A DNA stretch of 64,000 nucleotides, taken from the NCBI GenBank assembly GCA_020746105.1, contig CM036628.1:568001-632000 (forward strand), given 5' to 3'. Below, in pieces: positions 22,243 to 35,500 of this stretch; the first letter of the stretch is position 1, and each line of letters begins with the position of its first letter. This DNA comes from Trogon surrucura. Lineage: Eukaryota; Chordata; Aves; Trogoniformes; Trogonidae. Below the pieces are notes generated by a model. That model saw only the letters and a program-made list of their open reading frames with translations, was not told the DNA's origin and searched no databases. The position numbers and the translations under genes were made by a program.

Positions 22243-22940
22243 GCTGTCGCTCTTGCTGGCGAGGAGGACCCTCAGGAGATGAGCCTTGTGCTTCGCCCTT
22301 CCCCTCAGAGACGCCCCGTCTGCTTCTGTGCCCCCAGCACCCACAGCGCCGGGGATGGGGTGGAATGGGCAGCTGGGCTGGGGCTCTGTTCCCCGCCGTC
22401 AGGCAGGACCCTGCCAGCACCAGAGGGGACAAGCCCTGGGTGAGGACACCAGGTTTTACCCCATCTGTGGGGGGTTTGGGCTTCTGGCCGCTCTTGTGAC
22501 CCAGTGGGGCGGGAGTGGGCGGTGTTCTATGCCACCGTGGAAGCCAGAGAGGAAACCCAGGGTGATTTTAGGGAAGATCAGCTTGCAGTACATCAGGGGG
22601 TCCTTGGTGTCCCCTCCCTGGCAATTTCCCAAGGTGGCATGGGTGGCAGGTAGTGACAACCACAAGGGAGGCCCCTGCCTGGACCCCAAGTGCCTCTGCC
22701 CCGGCTGCTGCTGTAAATACTGTAAAAAAAAAAAAAAAAGAAAAAAGATGTTATGTGCTGTACAGGGGGGACTGTATTTTTATGAAGGGGATTTTAAATC
22801 TCTGTGCTTGTCTGTGCGTGTGTCCGTCCAGCCTTTTCTCAGGGGCTCCTCTCCACAGGGGCTGGGGCAGGTGTGCCGATGCTGTGTCCTAGCCCGGAGG
22901 CTAGTGGCCAGTGGGGCATCCCGAGGTGGAGGGAAGTGAA
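22243..22940 (+). other. RGCC-like 3' UTR
   Basis: It follows the TGA. It includes tactgtaaaa with an A run near 22723-22746 and an AT-richer tail. I see no canonical AATAAA before 22985, so the end is uncertain. Confidence 0.5.
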
Positions 22941-22984
22941 TTAAGTTGCGTTTGTCTGCCCGAGATGGGGTACGGGCTCATCAG

Positions 22985-23150
22985 AGCTGCAGGGTGGCAC
23001 GGGGTGCCCAGAGAGGTGGCAGAAGCCGCATCCCTGGCGACATTCAAGGTGGGGTTGGACGGTCTGGTGGAAGATGTCCCTGCTCCCTGCAGGGGGTTGG
23101 ACTAGGTGACCTTTAAAGGTCTCTTCACCCAAAGTGTTCTGCTATTCTAA
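22985..23150 (+). mobile_element. CR1 LINE 3' fragment
   Basis: The segment reads like the CR1 3' end: gaggtggcagaagccgc, ttcaaggtggggttggacgg, gggggttggactaggtgacc, ttaaaggtctcttc, ending in a short ttctgctattct tail. CR1 is the dominant avian LINE and is usually 5' truncated, as here. Confidence 0.85.
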
Positions 23151-26100
23151 ATGTCCGTGGGAGCTGCTTCGGGCTGACCCTTCCCTCCCTGCGGTGCCTG
23201 CCTGGAGTAGGGCCACGTGAGGTTCTGTCGCAACCGTCTGAGCAGGAAACGAGACAGTCTGAGCTTCTTCCCTCACCCCTTGGTTGAGCGGGCGCTGATC
23301 AGGAGGATGTTGGTGAACGTAACCCGCCAGCCCGGGGCTTGGCGCTGCCACAGAATTCTGCTGAACGCGCGTTAATCCTGCTGGGGAGGGAAGGCAGGAG
23401 GGTGGGAGGGCAGCCAGGAGGTGGGGGTGAGAGCAGTGTGGTGGGGCCAGGGGTGGCTGTGGCACTCGGAGATGTGTCGGTGCTGCTCATCTGTGCCGCA
23501 GTGACTCTATGGGGAGACTCAGCCCACACTGGTGAGCCTGGGGCAGTGGGAACCATCCCTGCCGTGCTCGCTGGTGAGAGCAGACACCCCAGTGTCACTT
23601 GGGACAATTTTTTCCCCTCTGAGTCATTGCACGCAGGCGTTTTGTTTCACCTTTGCAATCTACTCTGGTATTTATCCCACACACGGTCCCTTTCTGCTTC
23701 CAAGCATCACAAGCACCGTACCAGCCCACATGGGAAGGGGGGTTTTAGCAGATCTGCCCCCTTCCCAGCAGCATGGTCTCTGGTCGGGTCATGGTGATGC
23801 TGGGTGCTGGGCTGGGAAACTCGTGCTGTTGCCTTCCTCGGGTGCCGCTCACACCAGCGCAGGGTCTGCGACCGCTGCTGAGCAGCTGCAGCCGACAGCG
23901 CTTTCAAGTCACAAATCTGCTGTGGCTGATACACCCCGGCAGCAAAACAACGGGCTTGGTGAAGCCCCGGAGCTGTTGTTTGTTGTCGGGGTTGCCAGGA
24001 GAGGAGTTGGGGTTTTACCCCGTGTTTCCTCAAATTAAGTGTGTTTTGCGGGTGCGCAGGATCCTCTCCAGGGCTCGTGGTACCTCCTGCACCCAATGAC
24101 GTGACTGTTGGCGTCTGCTGGGGTTGGTGCTGGGAGGACGGTGGGGCTGGCACAGAGCCCACAGTGCTTGCGCTGTGTGTGGGTGATGGGGTGACATGGG
24201 ACTTTATGCCAGCTCTGTCCTGCCCAGCCTGCACCGACACCGGCAGCCGAAACCCTCCCAGGGACGGACCCTGCGAGCGGAGTCCTTGGGGCACAGGGGC
24301 TGCAGCTGAAAACTGGGGAGGGCTGAGGCTGGCGGGGATGTGGGTCATGTGTGCACGTGTGGCGGAGGCGCTGCAAAAACCATCAGCGCGAGTCAGCACG
24401 TCCCACCACGCGTCAGTTCCTTCCCCCTCTTGGAGGAGGCTGGACCAGGGCCAGGGAGCAGCAGGGCCAGGCTAGACTTTGTTGGGGGGGCTCTCCAGAG
24501 AGTCTGGGGAGCTCTTTGGACCTGCTGAGGTGGGAACCCCCCTCTGGAGGCACTGGGAGCCGGGGGTGGCCGGCCCTGGAGCAGCGCTGCCCGAGGGATG
24601 CTGGAGCCATGGGGTCAGTGGAGAATGAGCCTGGCTCTGGCAGGGCTGGAGCAGGGACCTGGTGCCTGCACGGGGCCACCAGGGAGACCAGCACGGCTTC
24701 ATCACCCCACTGCCTGCTTGCTGCTTTTCTTAGATGTCTTTGTGGGACCGCTGAGGGATGGGAAGTGGCTAACCCAAGCTGGGGCAACTGCACGCACCTC
24801 CTCTCTCTGCCGTCTCCTTCGAACCTGGCGGCAGACCCAGCTTTTCCAGAGCCCGCGGCGGCTGGGCGCTCATGGCACTGGCACCGCTCCACCACTGAGT
24901 CCCACACGCTCTTTTCGTAGGGTCTTCAGTGACCTGGCTCCAGCCATGATCCTCATCTGGGGACCCGAACAGCCAGGCTGGGCCATGGAGGTGGGAGATC
25001 TAGCAGAGGTGGCCCGTAGCCACGCAGGAGGTGGCTGGTTGCCTCCTAGCATGGAGAGCAGCCAGAAACCTCCCTGGTGGCCACCACTGCAGGGACCACC
25101 TCTGGGCAGGTGTTGCACATGCTTCCCTGTGCCTTCCTCCCCCTAAGAAAGGGATGGGATGCCTTTTGCTGGGTGGAGGAGTCCCTCGAGGCTCGTGGGG
25201 AGGCAGGACAAGTATGCAGATGTCAGGGCTTCTGTGTGAGCACAGAGGCCGACGGAGCAGGACATGGTCCCTCAAGGCTTGATGTTCCTCACTGAAGTCG
25301 ATCCCACCCGGAGGCATCTCCCCAACCTCTGTAGGGGGGAAAAACAGTCACCAGAGTTCCCCTAAAAAAATTACAGGTTGAATTTCCTTCATCACACCCT
25401 GCTGACTGGGTGAGCCCTGAGAAAGCCCACATGAAGCAGGGGGTTTCTCCACCAAAACACCACAGTGAAGAGCTGTTGCTCTAGTTGAGCTTAAAGCCTT
25501 GTAGCAAGAGGAGGTTGATGTCAAACTGCAGGGAGATCTGGATAAGGACCTTAACAGTCACACCAAATGTTCCCCTTCATGCTCACATAACCACGGCTGC
25601 CCGGTTCTCCCCAGGCTGCTGAGCTCCACCAGCATCTCCTGCTGGTGCCTTCTCCTCCAGCAGCCAGGAGGACGCTGGTGTGGTGCTGTCCAGGGCTGCG
25701 TGTGCTTGGGGGTGGCTGTGCCACGTTGTGTGTGCTTGGGGACAGCTGTGCCACAGTTCACATGCTTGGGGACAGCTGCGTTTCGGAGGAGAACCACGTC
25801 CTTCTAGGAGAGGGAAGCCCCTGGCTGCCCAGAGGGTCTGGCCGTGGTGATGCAAGAGGCTGCATCTATTCTGGGAGCTGACTTAACCCCGGGGATGCCG
25901 TCTGCTGCCGCTTTTCTTTCCCGACAAGCCCTCTCACGTGATTTGGGGGGGGAATCTTTCCACATTCACGGGAAAGGAGAAGTAGGACCCTTCCAGGTCC
26001 TGACTTCTCGGTGTGTTTTTGGCTGAAGCTGGAGAGCAGCGTGGGGGCTGGAACAGGGGGACCAAGGGCTCCGTCACTGACTCCCTGCCCAAGAACAGCC

Positions 26101-28300
26101 CCACGAGGGGACAGGAGCGTCGTGGAGTGGGTGCTGGCATCCCCGGGTGAGAAGAGACAAGCTCCTCCAGGTCCTTGCTGAGGTTTCATGCAGGCAGGTA
26201 CCTGCGATCAGAGGGACCTCATGTCCCTTGGCCACTGTTCCCAGCTCAGCCTTCCATCCCATGTGGAGCTGAGCTCTGACTTCATCCCCCAGGTATCCAA
26301 AGAGACAATGCCGGCGGTGGCGGCCAGCGCCATCCTGTCCCCTCGTCCCCCGCCGGTCACTTCCTAGGATTGTTCTGCTCCGCTCCGACAGGGGCTGGCT
26401 GCCGTCTGTCCCCGGGGACGGAGGAGCCTCACGTGCCTCGCAGAGCATGGGATGACAGCTGGGAAAGGTGACCCTGCCTCTCCGGGCTCTCCCCTGGTTC
26501 CTTACGAGCTGCTCTCTTCCGACCCCACCGGCAGCGACGTTGCGCCGCCCCAGACCACGGGATGGGAGCCCCAGTTCCATCCCAGCCTAAACCCTTGGGC
26601 TGACGTGGCTGAAATCAGCCCCAGATTGGGGCGAACTCAAGGGAGAACAGAGGAACAGGTCCGGGCCAGGGGCCCCCTGCTGGCTTAGCTGGCATTAACC
26701 TCGTAATTAAACTAATACCAGGAGGGTCCAGCCCTGTGCCACCATTCCGCGGGCACCAAGCCTGCATTCACGCAAGGGGCTAAGCCTGCGAAAAACCCTC
26801 CTCAACATAATCACCCCCAGTTTTCTGCACCCAGAGGCCAGCAGCGCATTCATGCAGCGATCTTTGGACTTGAATTTTCTTTTCTTTTTTTTTGTTTTTA
26901 TCCTTCTAATTCCTCACAGTTTTTTTAGCGTGATGCCCGGCCACACGCTCCTTTCCTCACTGCCCCACGAGTTTTCATGCGCTACAGCTGTAAGGCACAT
27001 TTCGATTTTAAAGTTCAACTCTTTTCCCATTTTGCTGCGATATTTGCTGAGCCCATTGTTGGCACCTCTCCCTGGGTGCCGGGTCCAGGGTGGCCCAGAG
27101 GATGACAACGGCTGGAGAGGCAGCGGGCTCACTGCAAAACGATTCCAAGGGGCGAAGCAGGAGCTGTGAGAGGTGGTGGGGTGCAGGGTGCTCCCAGCTC
27201 TGCTCACCCCTTCCCCAGCCACGTGTTTCCAGTTTCTGCTATTTCAGGGCTTCCTGTTTCCCTGAACCAAGTGGCTTCTCGGCACTCTGGGGACAAGGCA
27301 GGCAGCCCTGGGGCTGTCCCTGCCTCCGTGTGATGGGTCTGGCCAGGGGAATACGTTTTTTTTTTTCTTTTCTTTCTTTCTCCTGGTGAAGCTCCTGGAC
27401 AAGCGGGTTGGAAAACAATGGGCAGGAAATAGGGGATGGGGTCTGCCTTCCCCATCCTTCCAGGCTATCCAAATGAAAAAAAAAAACAAACCCAGGAGGG
27501 AAGCAAAAATAATCAGAATTTAATGAGGAGATGGTGAGGCTGTCGGTCCTGTGTGAGCGCTGAGGGCAAGGATCTCTCCCGCGGGTGCGGGACAGGGAGG
27601 TGGGAAGACAAACCCTGCTGCCAGGGGGGCTGAGGTCACGCCCGGCTCAGTGCATGCCCGAAGGGTGGCAGCGTCACACGGTGCACGTCCCAAAGGTGGG
27701 AGCATCGCCAGCCCCCCGCGACATCCGCGCTCTGTGCTCCCCGTCCTGGCGAGACACAGCGGGTCCGAGGGGGCCCGAAGCCCCTCGGCGAGGGGCCACC
27801 CCCCCACCCCAGGGGACGTTCCCCCGGGGAGCGAAGCTGTCGCTGGAGCGCCTCCACCCGAGCAGGAGCTGGGAGCTTGCGGAGACCCCCCGGTCCCCCG
27901 AACCGCTGCTCCGGGGGCGAAGGCGAGCCCGAGGCTGGGACCCTTCCCTGCCCGGGTCCCCAGAGCAGGAACCAGCCGGGTTTTGAGCCGGTGACCGTGC
28001 GAGGAGGAGGAGGAGGAGATGCTGAGGCGAGGAGCTCCTGCCCGCTCCATTGCTGCCCTCTAGTGCCACCAGCACCCCCAGCACGGCCTGTCCCGGGCAG
28101 CCTGGGGGCACTGGTGCCTGACGGGGCGGGAGGTGGGCTCTGGCGAGGGGGCTGGATCCTGTCGGGGGCGCGACCCGCGCCCCCCCGGCTCCTGCTCCAG
28201 GAGTGCGGCTGAGGATGCGCAGGGCCGGGGGGATCCCCCCAAACCCGGCTGCTGCCGAGCCCCTCGTCCGAGGGCTCGGCCCGTGGAGAAGAGAAACTGA
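23151..28300. other. Intergenic; no gene supported
   Basis: None of the open frames here resembles a known protein, and none shows paired splice sites with a conserved product. The region holds a 30-bp imperfect tandem repeat at 25704-25780 and otherwise unique GC-rich sequence. Distal regulatory sequence for the RGCC-like gene or CLCN5 is possible but not shown. Confidence 0.5.
25704..25780. repeat. 30-bp imperfect tandem repeat, about 2.5 copies
   Basis: The motif gcttggggacagctgtgcca recurs at 25704, 25734 and 25764 with spacing 30 and a few substitutions. Confidence 0.75.
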
Positions 28301-28687
28301 GGCACCGCGGTTCTCCTTCCCCCCGCTCGGGGCTCCGCTCCTACGGTGCCCTCCGGGTTTGGCACGGTGGGGGTGCAGCCGAGCCCGGGGGGTGCCGGGC
28401 TGGGGGAGCGGGGTTTAGCCCCCAGAGCCCCGAGGCGCCCCTTTGCGGGGAGAGGCGGGGGGCGCTGGCCTCAGGACTGGCTTTTGCCACCCAGACGTGT
28501 CCGCTCCGGGGGGGGGGCAGGAGGGACGGAGCCTCCTCGGGGTGGGGGGGGGGCAGGGAGAGCCGCCAGCCCCCCGCTCCGCCCTGGCTGGGCAGGGGGT
28601 GGGTGTCGGGGGGAGGCTGAGACGTGCCCCGCCGGTGGCGGAGGGGGGGGTCGGCGATGGGGGTGCCCGCTGGGGGACGCCAGCACC

Positions 28688-28706
28688 GGGGGGGGGGGGG
28701 GGGGGC
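28688..28706 (+). repeat. Poly-G tract
   Basis: An uninterrupted run of about 18-20 G follows cagcacc. Shorter G8-G9 runs lie at about 28508-28517, 28542-28551 and 28646-28653. The exact length in such tracts is prone to assembly error. Confidence 0.8.
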
Positions 28707-29127
28707 AACGATGTGGGGCTCAGCTCCGGGGGTGCTCTGCGATGGGGGGAGGCAGGGCCGGGACAGGAGCGGGTCGCGGGTGCAGCCACGCTCTCTCCTC
28801 ACGCAGGGACACCCCGCAACCTCTTTCCCCTCCCTCGAGCCCGCCCCGCTCACGGGGGGGCCGCCCGCACTCGAGCTGCCCGCCCCGCCCCGGCCGGGCC
28901 TGCGCACACAGCCCGCCCCGCCCCTCCGCCCCTGGGCGGGCGGAGCCTCCGCGGCGCAGGTGCGGCGGCGCCGGGACGGGGCCCGGGCCGGGGCCAGGCT
29001 CGGCCTCGGTGCGGCGGGAGCCCCGGGGCGGCGGAGGTGGGTGCTGGGATGCGCGGTGCGGCCGAGCCGCTGGGGCGGGGACGGAGGGGCGGTGGGGCCG
29101 GGCCCGCGGGGCCTGCCGCCTCTGCTT

Positions 29128-29162
29128 CCCCCCGCCGCCCGCCCGCCCGCCCGCCCGCCCGC
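29128..29162. repeat. Tetranucleotide array (cccg)n
   Basis: About eight tandem gccc/cccg units lie within the CpG island. Confidence 0.8.
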
Positions 29163-29500
29163 CGGGGTCACGGTGCGGGCCGGGCCGGGCCGGGCGCTGG
29201 AGCGGCGGCCGGAGGTGGGAGGCGAATAACTGGGGTAGAAGGTGGAGGAGAATGGCGGGCCGGGACGGTTCCCCGGGCTCGGGGCCTGCAGCTCCCCCGG
29301 TTGGGCGCTCGGTCCCGGCGGCTTCTCCCGCCTGAGCGAGGCCTCGTTCTCCTCCGGAGGCTCCGCGGAACACCGGAGCGGCGGCGGGAGCGGCCGGGCC
29401 TGGCGAGAAGAAGGTACCGGTGCCGCTGGTCGGGTGGGTGAATGCTCCGCGCGGGGACGAGCGCCGGGGCCGAGGGCGCGGAACCGGCGGCTCCTGCCCG

Positions 29501-32500
29501 TGGTCTGGGGGCTCGGGGGGGGGGGGGGTTCCCCGCCTGCAGCAGCCCCCGGGAATAGACGGGGCGAGCAGCAGGGCCCCCGGAGCCTGGGAGCCGCCTC
29601 ATGGGCCGCGGGCCACCGGCAGCTTTCGCTTGCCCGGTCTCGAAGAGCCGCTGAAAGTTTTTCCTCAGTTCTGTTTTATTTTGTTTTTGTAGCCGGGGCG
29701 GAAGGAAGGGTTCAGGGTTTTTTTACACTCGTGCAGGGCAGGTGTTTGTGAAGCGCCCACCGTGGTGTCCCCGGTGCTGGTGGCTCTGTCTGGGGGCCGT
29801 GGGGAATGACCCCGGCTCCCCTCTGACTCCCTTTGTTCCCAGGAGAACTTCCAAAAAATGCTGCTTGAATGGCCGCTGTGTGAAACTCTGAGTTGTTCTG
29901 AATTCTGCGGGACACGGTGGCCAAATTGTCTTCTGGTCCGTCCGAGCTGGAGCCTTGCTGGGCTGCTGCTTTCCAAAACAGCCTCCCACCCTCTGCGCGG
30001 CAACAGGCAGAGGCCTCTGCTGCCCGACCTTAAACTTGGCCGGGCCACAATGTCTTCTGAGCCTCGGGTTTGGTTTTGCTTTGCCTGGGTGTTTGTGGTG
30101 TTGTCGGTCCCAGTTGTTCTCCAGCAGCTGCCATGAGGCTGGCTAATCGAGTGAGAAACGTGGCCGCAGCACCGATATTTCAGGAAATGTCTGTTAATGG
30201 CACGTTCTCGCTTCAGCTCTGGTCGTCTTGGCAGGGCACGGGGCCGGTTGTGCAACGGCGTGCAATTAGAGCCGCTCTGCTCTCTGCATCCAGAGCTGCT
30301 GCTCACCAACAACTGGTTTAATGGGAGGGAGCGAGGAGCGAGCCCTGAGCCGGCGGCCCTTGCTGCCAGGTGGGCAGAGGGGGTTCAGCAATCGGGGGAG
30401 CCCCGCAGTGCAGGGGTGGTGACGGGTGGCTTCGTGCCTGAGATGCCTCGAAACATCTCCCACAGCACCCAAGCTGCTGCTGCTGCCGCCTTAAATGGGG
30501 ATTTTAAGTGCGGGATGATCTGTATGTTGGGTTTGTTTGTTTTTTTAACCTGGGATAGCGCTCTTAAGGATGTGTCTGTGCAGTGGTGGTGGCATCCTCG
30601 TCTCGGGTGGAGGTGCTCGCTGCAGCTCTGTGGGCTCTCCAGGCTCACCCGCTTCTTCTGCTTCTTCAGCACCTCCGTTATTTCTTCCCCTCTGCCCCAG
30701 CTGCGTGTTTTCTTCATCCCTCCCTGGTGTGGAAGGTGGCACCAGCTGCGTCTCCAGCTGGATCTGGTCACTAGTGAAGGAAGACAAACTGTGCCCTCCC
30801 AAATGCCTCACCTGAGGCGTGCTTACCGAGGGGTGGGTTCATCCGTGGAATGCCACGAGCCATTTGGGTGTTCCCGGGGCGGATGAAGCCCGGGTGAGGG
30901 CTGACCTTGCTGTTGTCTTGGACTCATCGGACGGGTTTGCCCGGGCGCTGGGATCCAGGCCTGAGTGCCCGAGCGCGGGCCTGAACGTTTGCGCATCGCA
31001 ATTTTAATTATTCCCTCTGGAATAACAACTCGCTCCTGGTGACGCTGTTCCCGAAGGACAACGAGCCCCGGGTCTGGAGGATCCTTTCCCGAACGAGCGA
31101 TGGATGAAGCGATGTTGGGGGTGTTTTGTTGCTGTCGCCGTCCTGCACGGCCGCGTGTCCCCATGGGGTGAAACCATTGAGAGTTTCCCCACCGACCCCT
31201 CGTTCCTCCCAGTTGGGGAAAGGGGGGGCTGCCCCCCGTCAGGTGGCTTTTTTGGGGCTGGGAGATTTTCATCACATCCCTGATTTTTTTCATCTTAACA
31301 ATCCTTTGCCTCTTCTTGGGTTTTTGCTTTAGGCAGAAAATTCTCCAGAAATTTAAGTGCCGTAGTGAGACCTACACACGGTGCAGAAAATTGCTGCATT
31401 TTTTTTTCTCTTTTAATGATACCCACTACAATATCAGCTCTGAAAAATTTAAAAAAAAGTGCTGCTGCAGTCAACAGCAGTCTGGTTTTGCTCTTCTTTG
31501 AGACCGTGAGGACCACAGTCGGTAAAGGGGAAAACCCTTTGCGCGTTTGTGTGGTGCCCGTGATCTCTTAAGCGCCGCGTGACCATGGGTGGAGCAGTCC
31601 CCGATGGGGTGTCTCTGCGGCTGCCTTTCCCAGAACGAGGGTCTGAAACCTGTGGGGTGACTCTGAAACTGGTGGGGCTGCCTCACTGGAACCTGGCTGG
31701 AACTGAGGCAGAGGGCCAGGCTGCTTATTTCAGCCAAAATTCTTGAGCCAAGTTCCACTTCTCCCAAAGGGGATGAAGACACCCTTGTCCGGAGGGTGCC
31801 GGCGTCGTGGGGAGCGACAGGACATTTGGGCACCGCGACGTTTCAGGTTCTGCTGTCGGAGGGTGGAAGGCGAAGCCGCTGAGAATGTGCGTCCTGGTTT
31901 CCTCGGAGGCCGGACCGTCTGCAGAAATTCAATGAGCCCCGGGAGTCCTCTTGTTTGCCTGCCAGCTTGTTCTGCTTCAGCGCAGAGGGTTTCAGACCCG
32001 TTGGGCTGCGGTTCAGTACTCGCCAAATGCTGTGGGTGTTTTTTATCCCCCCTCCTCTTCAGGAACTTCTGTTTGTTTTTTTTAAAACCCTACAAAGAAA
32101 GAGCCGGGTGTGCTTTGGATCGAGTAGCCGGCCCAGGTGCCCGTGAGCAGGATGAAGTCTGCTTGGACAAAAAAAAAGAAAAAAAAGTATAAAATCAGCT
32201 GCATCGCGTGTGCCAAGCAGATCAGGTGGATTTCGTGGAGAGGGAGAGGTTGGAAAAGGTAATTCGTGTGTGCGGCACCCGAGCCCTGCGGATCGTTCCC
32301 GTCCCTGCCGCGGGCGAGCTCGGCAGCAGCAGCTCCTGCCAGGGCTCCAGTTCTCCCCCCTCACTCCTGGGGAAGCTTTCAGGCAGCTTTTCTCGCTGAG
32401 GATTTTGTGTCAGGTGCTTTATGTTCTCTTTGTGCCTTGGAAAATCCCCCGTTAAGTCTGCTGTAGCCCCAACTTCAGGAACTGGGGCGTTTTCCACCCT

Positions 32501-35500
32501 GCCAAGCAAGAAGCAGAGCTGCAGTCTCCCCAAAATGAGCCCTAACCCGACGCCGCAGAGGTGCTGTTTGAATTTTGGGGTGTGCTGTGAGCACAGAACA
32601 AGCAAAGACGCTGAGGTGCTCGGCTGGGAGAGACACAGTCCTCGGCACTGAGCCCAGGTGTGGAGTGACAGGCTTGAAACTAAACTGGGCTGTAAGATGC
32701 AATTGGAGATATTTGTCGAAATCTCGCTGTTAAAGACGGTTGTGGCTACATTCTGCTGAAGGAAAAAACAGGAAAAGAGGCAAAAGCGGTGGTGGTTGAG
32801 GAGGGATGATATTTTATCAGTGGTTATTTGGCCTCTTTTTGTCTGACTTGAGCTTGAGCTTGGCTTGAGCTCTCTCCCTCAGATCCGAAGGACTTCAGCT
32901 CTGTAACAGCCAATTCTTCTCCTTTTTGAATTCCCAGGAAGTAACTGAAGGAGACGGCGACAGAAAGAAGGGATCCCCTCCACGGTGAAGACCCTGGGTG
33001 CTAGTGTTGTGCAGCTGGTGCTTACAGGGAGTTACATTTTTAACCTGAGAAGTGGGAATGAGTTCACAAAACACTCCTCCGATGTGGACAGGGACTTACT
33101 TTAATTGGGAAGTCAAGAATTACCTGTTATTTAATAAACCGACCTGTTTTTTTTCTTTGCGCTCTCGGCTTCGATACGGAAGGACCAATATTTGAGAAGT
33201 TTTCAGCGGGAGTTTGCCCCCAGCCAGAACAGGACCTGGTTCTCCAGAGGTGATTTTACAACCTTAACAACCGGCGAGTCCAGTGATGTTGTGCGCGGCC
33301 GTGTCTGCTGCCCGTTGGGTGGGACTTGGCTTGTTCGAGCACAATTCCTCAAAAGAACCTCTGCCCCGCGTGATGAACACTCCAAAAAACTGGAGCACGC
33401 CCGGGAAGAGGGAGGGAGAAGGAAGTTTCCTGGAGTTCTGAGGAGTTTCCCCTCCAGCCGGCTGGGCCGTGGGTACCTCTCGTGCAAGTCATTCAAAACC
33501 AACAACTTCCTGCCGGCTCCACGAGAAGTAAATCGGCTTTTTTCCCCCTATTTCGAGGATGGAGACACCGAAGCGGATAACGCCAGTTAGCTCCAACCTC
33601 GAGCTGCTCTGTGGTTTTTGGGTGCTGGTGTGAAGCCTGCCCGGCCTCTCCTCCGAGGTGTCTTTGCTCGGTGGCAGCCTGGTGACGGCCGGCTCCCTTG
33701 GAGCCCTTGGGCCGTGGGGCGGCTCTGGGGAGCAGGACTTTCCCCTCCCTCTGCTCTGTCTTCTCGCACCCTCCCTGAGGGTACCCTCAGCCTTTGCTCT
33801 CCTGTTGGAAAGCCAGATGTTTCCAGAGGTCCCATCCCGCTCTGTCTTCTTGCTTTATATTTTTTTTCCCCTCCGTGAAGCACTCGGGGAAACAAATTCC
33901 TATTTGACTTTTGTTGAGGCGGGATCAAGCCCAGCGCGTGCGGTGCTCACGCCGACTGTAAGACTTTTCTCACAAATCCCAGTTTTGGGAAGTTGAGCAG
34001 GGCCTTTGCCAAGGTCCTGGCGGGGAAAACTCCTTGTCGATGAGCGTCGAAGCCGGGGTGGAAGAGCTGCCCTGTTCTTCTCTTTCCTCTTCCAGGAAAA
34101 CCAACACACAGAGAAGCTGCTCCGATCCCCACTCTCTTGCTGCAGCTGGTTGGTTTTGCTTCCCTCAGGTTTTCTGCCCAGCTTGTGTGCAGGTGGCGCG
34201 AGCTTTGGAAATTCCCGCTAAAACAGGAGAAATGGGCTGCTTTTTAATTGTGGAGGTTTTTTTGTTTTATTTATTTCTAGAAGTCCCTTTTATGTAAAGT
34301 ATCTGCACCAGCAAACCTTTCATTTAATCGGTGGTGGATGGTTGTGGAGGATTTTTAATCAAATAAAATGCTGGATCATCTTGCTTTTCTGGAGATGCAC
34401 TTTTCCAGCAGGTAGATGTGGGTCCATTAACAACACTCCCAGAAGCAAGGTTTGATTCAGCAGCGGGAGCTGCTCAGAAAATACAACTTGGGAAAACAGC
34501 ATCACCTCTTTTTTAAAGATATTTTCGGTGGTTCCACTGGTGTCTGATCCCCGATTTGGTTTCAGATGAGGGCTGGGGACCTCAGAGCTCTTCCGTGAAT
34601 GCTGCCTCCAGCTTCGTGTGCGTGCCGTTTGTTTATTTTTTTTTAAGAAGAAATTACAATCGTTTTATTTGGTTTTGGAGTTTGTTTGGTGGTGGCTCAG
34701 TGTGGGTTTTTTTTGTTTGTTTTGTCAAGATCACTGCCCAGCCCTCTCGCCGTTCATTTCAAGTCTGCACGTGGAGCAGGGCCTGGCAGGGCGATGTGTT
34801 TTGCGGGCTGGAATACAACAAAATCCAAACCAGCTCACTTGGTTTACAAGCAGATTGATGTTTCTCTCTGCTGGAGTAACATCCTCTGCAATGGAAGACA
34901 TTTTTGGGTTTTTTTTGATGGCAATGTGAGCCTCTGGGGTGATAGTGTTGCAGGAAAGCCTCGCTCTGCTGGCTCCCCGCCGGGTACCGGGAGTGTTGAC
35001 ATAATGGCTCGATATAATTTTCTCTCTTTTCCTTTGTTTCCTTCAGTTACAATTGGCTTATTCTATTTTTTTTCTTTTTTTTTATTTGTGTACCATTGTG
35101 TCTGGCAATTGTGGGAAGGGATGTGCCGGCCCTGGCGAAGGGATGCGGCGGGGATGGGGAGGAAGAAGTGCCCCGAACTATCAAAGCTCAGCCTAGATTT
35201 GTTCATCTCGGAGGGGGAAAATACAGAAGAAAAAAAAAAAGGGGGGGAAGTTCAAAAAAAAAAGAAAAAGACAGTCTTGTGATCCGGGCTTTGGTTTTTC
35301 ATGTGAAATAGCTGCTGGGGGCGAAGCTGGCTCGTTCCTGCGCTGTGGCGAGGGCTGGCGGAGGCAGCCGGCGGGGTGACGGCTGGGATGGGTTTGCTGG
35401 TGATGTCAGAGCATGAAAACTGGGGAGAAGGACCGAGGAGCTGATGGGGAAGGGCCGGTGTGGATGGGGAAGTACCGTGGAGCTGGACTGGTTCGGCTGG

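Larger units (their letters stand above)
28300..29500. promoter_or_regulatory. CLCN5: Large CpG island with long G runs; presumed CLCN5 upstream promoter
   Basis: This is the densest CpG region of the window. It contains G runs (for example an uninterrupted run of about 18-20 G near 28688-28706), a cccg tetranucleotide array near 29128-29162 and a possible first-exon donor (gagaagaag|gtaccg, cut after 29413). No coding similarity is found. The next gene downstream on the + strand is CLCN5, whose human orthologue has several non-coding upstream exons, so this is the likely promoter. A divergent minus-strand transcript cannot be excluded. Confidence 0.6.

Noticed and set aside
28346..29441. Several open frames of 200-330 codons on both strands
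   Set aside because: They are Gly/Arg/Ala/Pro-rich products of CpG-island composition, with no domain or splice support.
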